A stretch of 14,220 nt of DNA from Gemmatimonadota bacterium (GTDB taxonomy: Bacteria; Gemmatimonadota; Gemmatimonadetes; Gemmatimonadales; GWC2-71-9), in assembly GCA_025360265.1 (NCBI GenBank), contig JANYCP010000101.1:1-14220 (forward strand). The letters run 5' to 3'. The notes beneath the pieces are model-generated. The model did no database searches and was not told the origin of the DNA. It saw only the letters and a program-made list of their open reading frames with translations. This document shows positions 5,571 to 13,270 of the stretch, one piece after another (position 1 is the first letter of the stretch; every line of letters begins with the position of its first letter). The translations under genes were made by a program, and so were the position numbers.

Positions 5571-7974
5571 TGGCCGCCCGTGGACGCAGACGATCGGACA
5601 GCAACAGGCCAACTGCGGCGACCAACGCACCGATCGAAATCAGCGCGCCGGTGTGATACGCCGCCACATCAAACTTGAGCGTCACTTCTTTCGCTCCGGA
5701 TGGGATTTCAACGCTCAGCAAAGCGCCGTCGGCGCGGTGCGTCGGCGCTGGCTTGCCGTCGATCATTGCATGCCAATCGGGATACCAATTCTCCGCCACC
5801 AGCAGATACGTAGTACGCGGATCAGTGCCCGTGAGCTTCACGGTCATCGCCCCTGGCTCCCATGATGCCAGGGACGCCGAAACCGTCGCCGAATCCGGCA
5901 TTGCAATGCCGGCAGCTGCCTTGATCGCCTTCACCGACGTAGTGTCGTTGAACAGCACGAATTTGTCGTAGGGGAACTTCGCCTGTGCGACGGTCGGTGA
6001 AATGTCGTCTTCAGCCACGAACACTGCTTGCGGCACAATTCGCACCCACTTGGCTGCAGAGTCTCGCCTCAACACAACAGCCGAGAGGTCCGGGCCACTG
6101 TGGCGACGAAGTCCTGTCAGATTGTCGAGCCGTTCCGGCCCGAGGATTTTGTGAAAGTCCGGCGTTCCCGGCTGTTCATCTGTCTCGATGATGAACGACA
6201 CTGCGTAGAGATCCCAGAGGTTTGGTGAGAACTGATATCGCCAGACGTTCTTGCCTCCGAGCGCGGCATCAAAGAAGCGACTCTCCATGCCATGGTATCC
6301 GAACAGCGTCGGCACTCCGCGCGACATCAGCGCCGCTGCCCAGTACACGTTCAACCCATTCCATTCGGGCGGGCCGTCCGGCGAGTACGGACTGAACGTG
6401 CGATACGGCATCGGCGTCTTTTTCATCGCCGTGGTGAGACGGTCGTCAGCGAAGGTGACCTTCGCCGGCGGGAACCATGTCGGGAACTGTTTCAGAATTG
6501 ACCAATTGTCGGCACCGACCACGACGAACAACGCGGCCGATGCAGCGTACCCGGTAATCTTGCGAAACTGGATCAGCCAAAGCACTGCCCCGCCGATCAC
6601 CACCACGATGAGCAAGCGAAGTCCACCCGCCTGGAGTTGTCCGGCGTTCGCGCTCACGATTTCAAGTTTGGCCGGGTTCGCGAGCGATTCGGTCACGCCT
6701 TGGAGCAATCCGCCAGCCGCAAGAATCGCGATGCCGCCTATCGTGCCGAGCAGTGCAAGCAGCGAAGAACGTTTGGCCTTCGATTGCAGCACTTGGTCGA
6801 CGCCGAAGCCGGCAAATACGCAGCACACAAGAGCCACCATGAAAAAGGCCAGTCCGGGGGCGCGGAATTGGCTCATCCTGGGCATCAGGTACCAGAGCTT
6901 GTAAAACGGCGAGTGGTCACCCCAGGCTACCAGCAGGAAGAGCACTCCGATTGCACCGAACGGCAGCGTCAACTTGCGACGTCCCGCCGCCGGGATGCCG
7001 AGGAACAACAGCACCACAACAATCGCACCGAGATACTCGGTGTGGTCCTTCATCCCGTTGAAGCCCCAGTAGTAGTCGAGCACGCCGTTGAATTGCGGCA
7101 GGATCGCCGTCATCAATTCTTCGGGAGCCATCGCCCAACTGCTGGCATAGCTGTAGCCGAAACTGTCGCCGCCCACTGCGCGTGGTGTATAGGCCACCAT
7201 GTGTTGCACGGGCAGTAGTTCAACAGCGGCAATGCCCAACCCAACCACCACAGCGAATGCAGCCAGAGCGAGAGGCACAACCGGCGAGCGTGTCTTGGAG
7301 CGCTCGGGATCGAGAAAGACCAGCCACAGCGTAAAGAGCGCACTCGCAACCAGCACGTAGTACGCCGCCAGGTAGTGTGGCGTCAACATGATCAGGCCAA
7401 TCACCAGGGCGAACCAACCGAAGTAACCGGTTTTGCGGCCGCGGATCGCCTTGAGGAGTGCGACAAATGCAAAAGGCGCGAGTGCTGCGGCGTACAGCTT
7501 GCCATCGTGACCCGGGCTCAGTTGCGAGGCCACAATCCCCGAGAGTTCATAGGCGAGACCTCCCACTACCGCCGCAGTCCAGCTGGTGCGCAGCGTACGG
7601 AGCAGCGCATACATCGCGATGCCGGCGATGACGAGATGGAGGAAGAAGCCGAACGTCAGCACAACGGACGCTGGGAGAAACCAACGCAGCCACGCCGCCG
7701 GATAGAACACGTCGAAGTGACCGGGTACTGCCCACAGCGGCATGCCACCGAAGATGAACGGATTCCACTGCGGAATGTGCCCCGAGTGCTGCATGCCTTC
7801 CGTTGCGACCGTTCGCAGCGCGTACCCGACGCTGATCTGGTCAGAGCCACCAACAATCTGGCCCGACAGCATGGGATACATGAGCGAGAGTGCAGCGAGG
7901 ATGAAGATCCCGACCGCGATCAGCAGTGGGAACCGCGGCTCAAACTTCGTGTCAGACGGAACTGGAGGTATCAC
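5563..7974 (-). CDS. YfhO-family polytopic membrane protein (GT-C-like glycosyltransferase)
   Basis: The 803-residue protein has an N-terminal membrane segment (about 15-35) and an extracytoplasmic loop with GGSDQ (42-46) and WNPFIFGGMP (70-79). Many further hydrophobic helices follow up to about residue 500, then an external C-terminal domain ending with one last helix (about 775-795). The loop motif and the C-terminal ENWYPDWHAMIDG (about 728-740) with VEIPSGAKEVTLKF are typical of YfhO (PF09586). In Firmicutes, YfhO-type proteins take sugars from polyprenyl-phosphate donors and add them to cell-surface polymers outside the membrane. Asp45 in the first loop is a reasonable catalytic candidate by analogy with GT-C enzymes. 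The GTG start at 7974 has AGGAG upstream (8-base spacing) and lies inside the previous gene (23-base overlap). The acceptor is unknown. Confidence 0.85.
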   Translation of the reverse strand: MIPPVPSDTKFEPRFPLLIAVGIFILAALSLMYPMLSGQIVGGSDQISVGYALRTVATEGMQHSGHIPQWNPFIFGGMPLWAVPGHFDVFYPAAWLRWFLPASVVLTFGFFLHLVIAGIAMYALLRTLRTSWTAAVVGGLAYELSGIVASQLSPGHDGKLYAAALAPFAFVALLKAIRGRKTGYFGWFALVIGLIMLTPHYLAAYYVLVASALFTLWLVFLDPERSKTRSPVVPLALAAFAVVVGLGIAAVELLPVQHMVAYTPRAVGGDSFGYSYASSWAMAPEELMTAILPQFNGVLDYYWGFNGMKDHTEYLGAIVVVLLFLGIPAAGRRKLTLPFGAIGVLFLLVAWGDHSPFYKLWYLMPRMSQFRAPGLAFFMVALVCCVFAGFGVDQVLQSKAKRSSLLALLGTIGGIAILAAGGLLQGVTESLANPAKLEIVSANAGQLQAGGLRLLIVVVIGGAVLWLIQFRKITGYAASAALFVVVGADNWSILKQFPTWFPPAKVTFADDRLTTAMKKTPMPYRTFSPYSPDGPPEWNGLNVYWAAALMSRGVPTLFGYHGMESRFFDAALGGKNVWRYQFSPNLWDLYAVSFIIETDEQPGTPDFHKILGPERLDNLTGLRRHSGPDLSAVVLRRDSAAKWVRIVPQAVFVAEDDISPTVAQAKFPYDKFVLFNDTTSVKAIKAAAGIAMPDSATVSASLASWEPGAMTVKLTGTDPRTTYLLVAENWYPDWHAMIDGKPAPTHRADGALLSVEIPSGAKEVTLKFDVAAYHTGALISIGALVAAVGLLLSDRLRPRAANG

Positions 7975-8890
7975 TCGGCCTGCTCCTGAAGAGGAGGAAC
8001 GGCAAGGCCGCTCCGACCTGATTGATGGTCACGATGACTCGGGACGCGGCGACCAGTGCGAACGCCGATGGTGCTGGTACTCCGTTGGAAATCAGGATCG
8101 CTGCCATCACTCCTTCCCGGATGAAAAGGCCGTTGGGAAGGATCACGACGACATACCCTGCTACATACGACGCGGCGAAGGCGCCGGTTGCGACGGACCA
8201 GGTGAGGTCGACTCCGCTGAGTGTCCCGAGCGCGACCAGTTGCAATGCAATGCCGTATCCGGTCCACGCCACGAGATTGGCGAACAGCGCTCCCGCGAGC
8301 GCCCCAGGGTCCACCGGGCGAATCAAGTCCGGCCGCCCGATCAGAAAGCCGATGCGGCGGGTCAACGACGGCGAGGTGAGCGCGATGGCGAGCATCAACG
8401 TGCCAGTCGCGATCGTGATCCCGGCGATCGTACCCCAATCCCCAAGCACGCGATCAAGAATTGGCGTGCCGACCAGAGCGAGGGCGAGCATCACGCCGGT
8501 GGCCAATGAGACGAGCTGCATTACGATGGCCGAGCCAGTCGCCGCGGCACCGGAGACGCCGTTCGTTTGCGCCATGACCGCCATTCCGGCGATCGCCCAG
8601 ACGCCGCCCGGGACGAACGATCCCAAGTTCGATACCGTCCAGATGCGGGCTGCATCGACAATGCGAAGCCACTCGCGCCAGCCTTGCAGGATCGTGCGCC
8701 AGCCCCAGATCAGCACCCCATACATCGCCCACGTGATGATGACCGCGGCGATGATGAATTCCCAATGAAACGACCACTGGATGTGCTGGTCTTCTGCCTT
8801 CGCCCAGACCACGCGAAAATGTTGGGCAAGAAAGTAGAGGAGCACAACGGCACCGATGCCCTGCAAGATTCGCCAGTGCGTCTTACGCAT
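7952..8890 (-). CDS. Lysylphosphatidylglycerol-synthase TM-region/UPF0104-family membrane protein, putative flippase
   Basis: The 312-residue polytopic protein has about seven to eight hydrophobic segments, including about 8-22, 45-64, 118-142, 155-172, 200-224, 236-252 and 260-282. NLGSFVPGGVWAIAGMAV (88-105) and LPNGLFIREGVMAA (251-264) match the conserved P-G and P-x-G-x(3)-E type motifs of the LPG_synthase_TM family (PF03706, AglD-like). There is no C-terminal aminoacyl-transferase domain, so it is the stand-alone form that often sits with glycosyltransferases and is suspected of lipid-linked substrate transport. I chose ATG 8890 over an upstream in-frame codon at 8992, because it overlaps the GT4 stop by 8 bases and begins directly before the first helix. 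The flippase role is inference from context. Confidence 0.82.
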   Translation of the reverse strand: MRKTHWRILQGIGAVVLLYFLAQHFRVVWAKAEDQHIQWSFHWEFIIAAVIITWAMYGVLIWGWRTILQGWREWLRIVDAARIWTVSNLGSFVPGGVWAIAGMAVMAQTNGVSGAAATGSAIVMQLVSLATGVMLALALVGTPILDRVLGDWGTIAGITIATGTLMLAIALTSPSLTRRIGFLIGRPDLIRPVDPGALAGALFANLVAWTGYGIALQLVALGTLSGVDLTWSVATGAFAASYVAGYVVVILPNGLFIREGVMAAILISNGVPAPSAFALVAASRVIVTINQVGAALPFLLFRSRPSDTSSSV

Positions 8891-10031
8891 GAATCGCTCG
8901 CTGGTACCAGGTAAGACACCGTTGGGCGACCGATTCAGGAGAGAGGGATTGCCGCCAGCGAACTCCCTCTTCACGGGCCGCCGTGCCAGCATCAGGATCC
9001 CGGATCAGCTCCAGCAGTGCAGCGGCAATGGCGCCACCCGTCGGCCCGACGGTGCGGCCTGCGCCCGACGATGGCACAACGTCGGCGAGCCCACCGCCAT
9101 CGGTGCATGCGACGACAGGAACGCCCTGCATCAGCGCTTCGGCCGCTGCCAGCCCAAACCCTTCACGCTCAGCCGGCATGATGCAGCAGCTGGCGTGCGC
9201 CAGAAATCCAGGAATCCGCACCGGGTCCACCTGTCCTGTGAATTGCAGCGCGCCTGCCAGATCACATTGCGCGGCAACCCGTTCGAGTGCCGGTCGCGCT
9301 GGTCCATCGCCCACAATCGTCAACGTCGAGCACTCGCCGGCGCGATGCGCAATGGTGAAGGCCTGAATCGCCAAATGCACCCTCTTCTGCTCGGTGAGTC
9401 GCCCAATCACGACCGCTCCGCCGGTGCGATCACTCCACGGGCGATCCACCACTGCAACCGGCATCGGCTGAATTGCATCCGCAGCTACTTCAATCCCAAT
9501 CCGTCGCTTCACCGTATCGGCCAGTGACTTCGAGACCGTCGTGACGACGCGGGCACGGCGAAATGTGGGCCGCGCGAGCCACGGCGCCATCGGAATGCGA
9601 TCGAGCAACCGAACATCAGTTCCGTGACAGGTGAGCACCATTGGCACACCGATCGGCGCCGCGAGTCCGGCCGGAATCCACCAGTGGGCGTGCACTACTG
9701 CATCCGCACCTGCGCCTTCGAGTTCCGCCTCAGCACCGGCTCGCAACGCACTTCGTAAACGATTGAAGGCGAACGCGCCGCCCGGCGACTTGAGCGCATC
9801 GGTCATCGTGCCGCGATAGGCGAGTCGTTCACTCGCCGCCGAGCCGTAGCGGACTCGACGCACTGGAACGCCATCGAGCGGTGCCTCGCCACCCTGCCCC
9901 GCATCGCTCGGTGCAACCACCCTGACGTCCACTCCAGATTGCCGAAGTGCAACGGCGAGCGGATGCAGGAAGCCGCCCGCAACATCTCCCGCGAACCGCG
10001 GATAGTTATGCGTGATCCACACCACACGCAT
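8883..10031 (-). CDS. GT4-family glycosyltransferase (GT-B fold)
   Basis: The 382-residue protein is a retaining glycosyltransferase of the GT4 type. The N-terminal Rossmann half starts VVWITHNYPRFAGDVAGGF (3-21) and contains HAHWWIPAGL (114-123) and CHGTDVRLLD (135-144). The C-terminal nucleotide-sugar half carries VVIGRLTEQKRVHLAIQAF (207-225), LTIVGDGPARPALE (237-250) and EGFGLAAAEALMQGVPVV (290-307), where Glu290 and Glu298 form the EX7E motif. ATG 10031 follows the preceding gene's stop after 4 bases; the in-frame extension to 10136 runs into that gene and does not look like GT4 sequence. The sugar and acceptor cannot be told from sequence. Its place between a membrane GT2 and a putative flippase suggests work on a membrane-linked glycan. 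Confidence 0.92.
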   Translation of the reverse strand: MRVVWITHNYPRFAGDVAGGFLHPLAVALRQSGVDVRVVAPSDAGQGGEAPLDGVPVRRVRYGSAASERLAYRGTMTDALKSPGGAFAFNRLRSALRAGAEAELEGAGADAVVHAHWWIPAGLAAPIGVPMVLTCHGTDVRLLDRIPMAPWLARPTFRRARVVTTVSKSLADTVKRRIGIEVAADAIQPMPVAVVDRPWSDRTGGAVVIGRLTEQKRVHLAIQAFTIAHRAGECSTLTIVGDGPARPALERVAAQCDLAGALQFTGQVDPVRIPGFLAHASCCIMPAEREGFGLAAAEALMQGVPVVACTDGGGLADVVPSSGAGRTVGPTGGAIAAALLELIRDPDAGTAAREEGVRWRQSLSPESVAQRCLTWYQRAIHA

Positions 10032-10035
10032 CAGT

Positions 10036-10989
10036 TCAATCGTGCCGGCTCGCCTGCAGGCGCCGCAGGAGCTCTCGTTGCTCCTCGCGCACACCCGCAA
10101 GCATTTCGCCAATAAACCCGAAACCGAACAGCACAAAGCCGCTGACGACCATCATCTCGATGAATGTGAGCAGTGGGCGGAAGCCGTTCTTCAAGTCGGC
10201 AAATCCGAGCAGGTAGCCGTAACGGAGCACGAGGGCGATCACACCGGCCACCATGCCGATAAAGAAGAGCGCCGCGCCGGCGATCCCAAAGAAGAGCATC
10301 GGCTTGCGACCGAATCGGAGCTGGAACCAGACCGAGAGCAGGTCGAGTACGCCAACCGGGATCCGCCGCCAGGTGAACTTCGAGATGCCCGCTGTACGTG
10401 GATAAAGCGGCACCGGCGTGGATGTCAGCCGAAATCCCTCTGCGGCAGCGATCACCACCATGAACCGGTGAAAGTCGGGACGAAGCGGCTGCACGAGCAT
10501 GACTTCGCGCCGAAATGCCTTGACCGAATTGAGGTCGGTGACGCGAATGCCGAACAGCCAGCGACACAGCGTGTTGTACACGGACGAAACGAAGGCCTTC
10601 TCGTACTTGCCCTGCTTGGTCCCGGTGACAATATCTGCGTCATCGGCCAGGATCGGCGCAACCAGCTTGCCGACATCGTCCGGACGGTACTGGAGGTCCG
10701 CCGGGTAAAATACCAGCACATCGCCGGTCGCAGCGTCGGCAGCGCTTCGCAATGCGTCGGCAATGCCACGCTGCCGGAGGTGCGTCACGACCTGCAGAAA
10801 CGTGTAGCGCGACGCGAGGTCGCGAAGAACGCTTGCTGACGCATCGCGCGAGCCGTCATCGACTACGACGACCTCGTATGGCACACCGAGCGCCGGCAAC
10901 GCCTCGGCGCACTGTCGGATGAATTCCGGGAGGTTCTCCGCCTCATCCTTGGCGGGAACAAGGAGCGACACTCGGACAGAATTGCTCAT
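10036..10989 (-). CDS. GT2 glycosyltransferase with two C-terminal membrane helices (GtrB/CsbB-like)
   Basis: The 317-residue protein has a cytoplasmic GT-A domain followed by two membrane helices (about 231-257 and 274-296). Motifs are SLLVPAKDEAENLPEFI (8-24), VVVVDDGSRDASASVL (40-55), VFYPADLQYRPDDV (93-106; the usual DADLQ appears as PADLQ, so the first Asp is replaced by Pro96), VTGTKQGKYE (121-130) and TDLNSVKAFRREVM (151-164). The topology is that of GtrB, CsbB and related polyprenyl-phosphate glucosyl- or GlcNAc-transferases, which load a sugar onto the lipid carrier at the inner face of the membrane. ATG 10989 overlaps the rpoN stop as ATGA. It is a different branch from the soluble DPM-like enzyme at the other end of this gene set, so two lipid-linked sugar donors may be made. 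Confidence 0.88.
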   Translation of the reverse strand: MSNSVRVSLLVPAKDEAENLPEFIRQCAEALPALGVPYEVVVVDDGSRDASASVLRDLASRYTFLQVVTHLRQRGIADALRSAADAATGDVLVFYPADLQYRPDDVGKLVAPILADDADIVTGTKQGKYEKAFVSSVYNTLCRWLFGIRVTDLNSVKAFRREVMLVQPLRPDFHRFMVVIAAAEGFRLTSTPVPLYPRTAGISKFTWRRIPVGVLDLLSVWFQLRFGRKPMLFFGIAGAALFFIGMVAGVIALVLRYGYLLGFADLKNGFRPLLTFIEMMVVSGFVLFGFGFIGEMLAGVREEQRELLRRLQASRHD

Positions 10990-12521
10990 ACGCGCTTCCG
11001 CATGCGGGCGGGAAGGATTCCCAGCTGATCGCGGTACTTCGCAACCGTACGCCGGGCAATCTGAATGCCTTGTTCTTCGAAGAGGTGGACAATCTGCTGG
11101 TCCGTCAGCGGCTTCGCCGGCTTCTCTTCGGCCACCATCTTCTCGAGCTTCGCGCGAATCGAACGCGCCGACGCGTCTTCTCCCGAGGCTGTGGAGAGCG
11201 CACTCGAGAAGAAGAACTTGAGCGGTAGCACCCCGCGAGGCGTCTGGACGTACTTCTCGTTGGTGACGCGGCTCACGGTCGACTCGTGCATCGAGATCAC
11301 TTCAGCCACTTCACGGAGCGTGAGTGGCCGCAGGAACTCAATTCCCTTCTCGAAGAAATCGCGCTGACGATCCACGATGAAGTTCATGACTTTGAGCATC
11401 GTCTGGCGTCGCTGCTCGATCGCCTGGATCATCCACGTGGCGCTATTCATCCGCGAGGCGATGAAGTCCTTGTTCTCCGCGGTCATCTTGGCGCGATCGC
11501 GGGCGATCTCCTGGTACGCGCGCGACAACCGCAGCCGCGGGACCCCGGTGTCATTAAGGAAGACGTGGTAGCGGTCTTCGATCTTGTCGACAATCAGGTC
11601 CGGCGTGACGTAGGCGTCGCTCTTGGCCGAATACTTCAGCCCGGGCTTCGGATCGAGCCGCTTCAAGGCGTCCGCGGCGGTCTGCGCTGTTCGGGCATCC
11701 ACCGCAAATCGACGGGCGAGATCGTTCCATCGGTGTGCAATCAAGTCGGCGAACGCCTCGTCGACGAAGCGATACGTGAGCGATGTGGTTTCGCCAACGT
11801 CCTTGAGCTGCAGGAGCAAGCATTCCCGTAGATCCCGCGACGCTACGCCCGCCGGGTCCAGCTGCTGCACCAGTGCCAACGCGACATCAAACTCGGCCAT
11901 CGAGAACACCAGCACGCCAGGTGGCAGTGCCGCACCGTTGCCGTGGCCATTGATCGGCGTCTCTGACTCGTCCTCATCGATATCGAAGGGATCGGCCTCT
12001 TCTTGGTCGTGCGCATGGGCCGCTGGATTATTGGCCATGAGCCACTGATTGACCGACTCCAGGATCTGATCAGGCGTGGCACTCAGGTAGCCGTCTTCGT
12101 TGATATTGCCGATGATCTCTTCGCATAGCAGGTTCTGGCGCGGCGTGATTTCGAGCATTTGCAACTGATCGCGCAGGTGATCGGAGAGATCCCGGCTCTC
12201 CACAGATACCGGTTCCACGTATTGGAGCGACTCGAACTGCTCGCGCTGGCCGCCGACTTCGAATCCATTAGTCAGGATCTCTTCCCAGTCCACCTCATCG
12301 TCTTTCTTGACCTCTTCCTGCTCCTGCTCAGTAGTCTTCTCTGGCTGTGCTTCCTCTTCCGGCTCCTCGAGCTCGAGGAACGGGTTGTTGAGCAATTCCT
12401 GCTGCAGGTGCTGCTGCAGGTCGAGCATGGGCATGTACAGCATGTCCATCGCCTGGTAGAGGCGCGGATTGATGCGCAATTCCTGGCGCATCCCCGTCTG
12501 CTGATGCAGGCCGGTCTTCAT
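10986..12521 (-). CDS. rpoN: RNA polymerase sigma-54 factor
   Basis: This sigma factor directs RNA polymerase to -24/-12 promoters that need AAA+ activators. The 511-residue protein shows region I, glutamine- and leucine-rich (about 1-50, LYQAMDMLYMPMLDLQQHLQ), and an acidic region II (about 51-90). A core-binding region contains GNINEDGYLS (138-147) and LDPAGVASRDLRECLLLQL (221-239). The helix-turn-helix is LREVAEVISMHESTVSRVT (402-420), and the RpoN box ARRTVAKYR (489-497) ends the recognition domain. Between the two core-binding motifs there is an unusually long acidic, low-complexity stretch (about 160-200: HDQEEADPFDIDEDE, then NGHGNG). The ATG at 12521 overlaps the lptB stop as ATGA, and lptB-rpoN linkage is a widespread arrangement. 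I found no convincing sigma-54 promoter in the window, so its targets are elsewhere. Confidence 0.97.
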   Translation of the reverse strand: MKTGLHQQTGMRQELRINPRLYQAMDMLYMPMLDLQQHLQQELLNNPFLELEEPEEEAQPEKTTEQEQEEVKKDDEVDWEEILTNGFEVGGQREQFESLQYVEPVSVESRDLSDHLRDQLQMLEITPRQNLLCEEIIGNINEDGYLSATPDQILESVNQWLMANNPAAHAHDQEEADPFDIDEDESETPINGHGNGAALPPGVLVFSMAEFDVALALVQQLDPAGVASRDLRECLLLQLKDVGETTSLTYRFVDEAFADLIAHRWNDLARRFAVDARTAQTAADALKRLDPKPGLKYSAKSDAYVTPDLIVDKIEDRYHVFLNDTGVPRLRLSRAYQEIARDRAKMTAENKDFIASRMNSATWMIQAIEQRRQTMLKVMNFIVDRQRDFFEKGIEFLRPLTLREVAEVISMHESTVSRVTNEKYVQTPRGVLPLKFFFSSALSTASGEDASARSIRAKLEKMVAEEKPAKPLTDQQIVHLFEEQGIQIARRTVAKYRDQLGILPARMRKRV

Positions 12522-13270
12522 GCGGGCTTCGCCAGGCGACTACGGAGTCGCGCCGTGAGGGTTGGTCCCAGGTAGAGATCGCTGACGCGGTCGTTCCAGA
12601 CCAGCTCCTCCACCGATCCAGCCGCTTGCACCGTGCCTTCATGCATGATGTACGCGCGGTCGACAATCTCCAGGGTCTGCTCCACGTTGTGATCAGTGAT
12701 GAGAACGCCGATGCCGCGGTCCCGCAGCGAAGCGACGATCGTCTGAATATCGTGAACGGCGATCGGGTCGACCCCGGCGAACGGTTCGTCCAGCAGCATG
12801 AATTTCGGATTGGTTGCCAGCGCACGGGTGATCTCGAGCCGACGACGTTCGCCACCGCTGAGCGTATAGGCCTGCGCGTGCCGGAGCGGTGTGAGGCCAA
12901 GCTCCGCAAGCATCTTCTCGAGCCGCTCCAGCCGCTCGGCCTTCGTCAGCTTGAGCACCTCGAGGATGGCGAGCACGTTCTGCTCCACCGTCATCCGGCG
13001 AAAGATGGATGGTTCCTGCGGCAGATAGCCGAGACCGCGGCGGACTCGCTTGTACATCGGCAGGTCGGTCAGGTCTTCATCGTCGAGATGAATCGTGCCG
13101 TCGTCGGCGCGGATCAGGCCAGTGATCAGGTAGAACGATGTTGTCTTGCCGGCGCCATTGGGGCCGAGCAGTCCGACGATTTCGCCCTGCGCCAATTCGA
13201 GCGCGACATCGTTCACCACCGCTCGACGGTGATAGCTCTTGCGGAGTCCGGCCGCGCGAAGGACGCTCAC
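12518..13270 (-). CDS. lptB: LPS export ABC transporter ATP-binding protein LptB
   Basis: This cytoplasmic ATPase powers LptB2FGC, which extracts lipopolysaccharide from the inner membrane and pushes it along the Lpt bridge. The 250-residue length is normal. Motifs are Walker A GPNGAGKTT (36-44), Q-loop YLPQEPSIFRRMTV (82-95), signature LSGGERRRLEI (137-147), Walker B FMLLDEPFAGVDP (157-169) and switch His194 in ITDHNVEQTL (191-200). The segments QEPSIFRRM and DHNV are characteristic of LptB among the many ABC ATPases. The GTG start at 13270 overlaps the upstream stop as GTGA, and its own stop overlaps the rpoN start. The lptF and lptG permease genes are not in the window. Confidence 0.96.
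   Translation of the reverse strand: MSVLRAAGLRKSYHRRAVVNDVALELAQGEIVGLLGPNGAGKTTSFYLITGLIRADDGTIHLDDEDLTDLPMYKRVRRGLGYLPQEPSIFRRMTVEQNVLAILEVLKLTKAERLERLEKMLAELGLTPLRHAQAYTLSGGERRRLEITRALATNPKFMLLDEPFAGVDPIAVHDIQTIVASLRDRGIGVLITDHNVEQTLEIVDRAYIMHEGTVQAAGSVEELVWNDRVSDLYLGPTLTARLRSRLAKPA

Noticed and set aside
7375..8509. Long + strand open frames opposite the YfhO and UPF0104-type genes
   Set aside because: They are compositionally biased (Arg, Glu, His or Ser-rich) and lie fully opposite clear membrane-protein genes with matching hydrophobic patterns.
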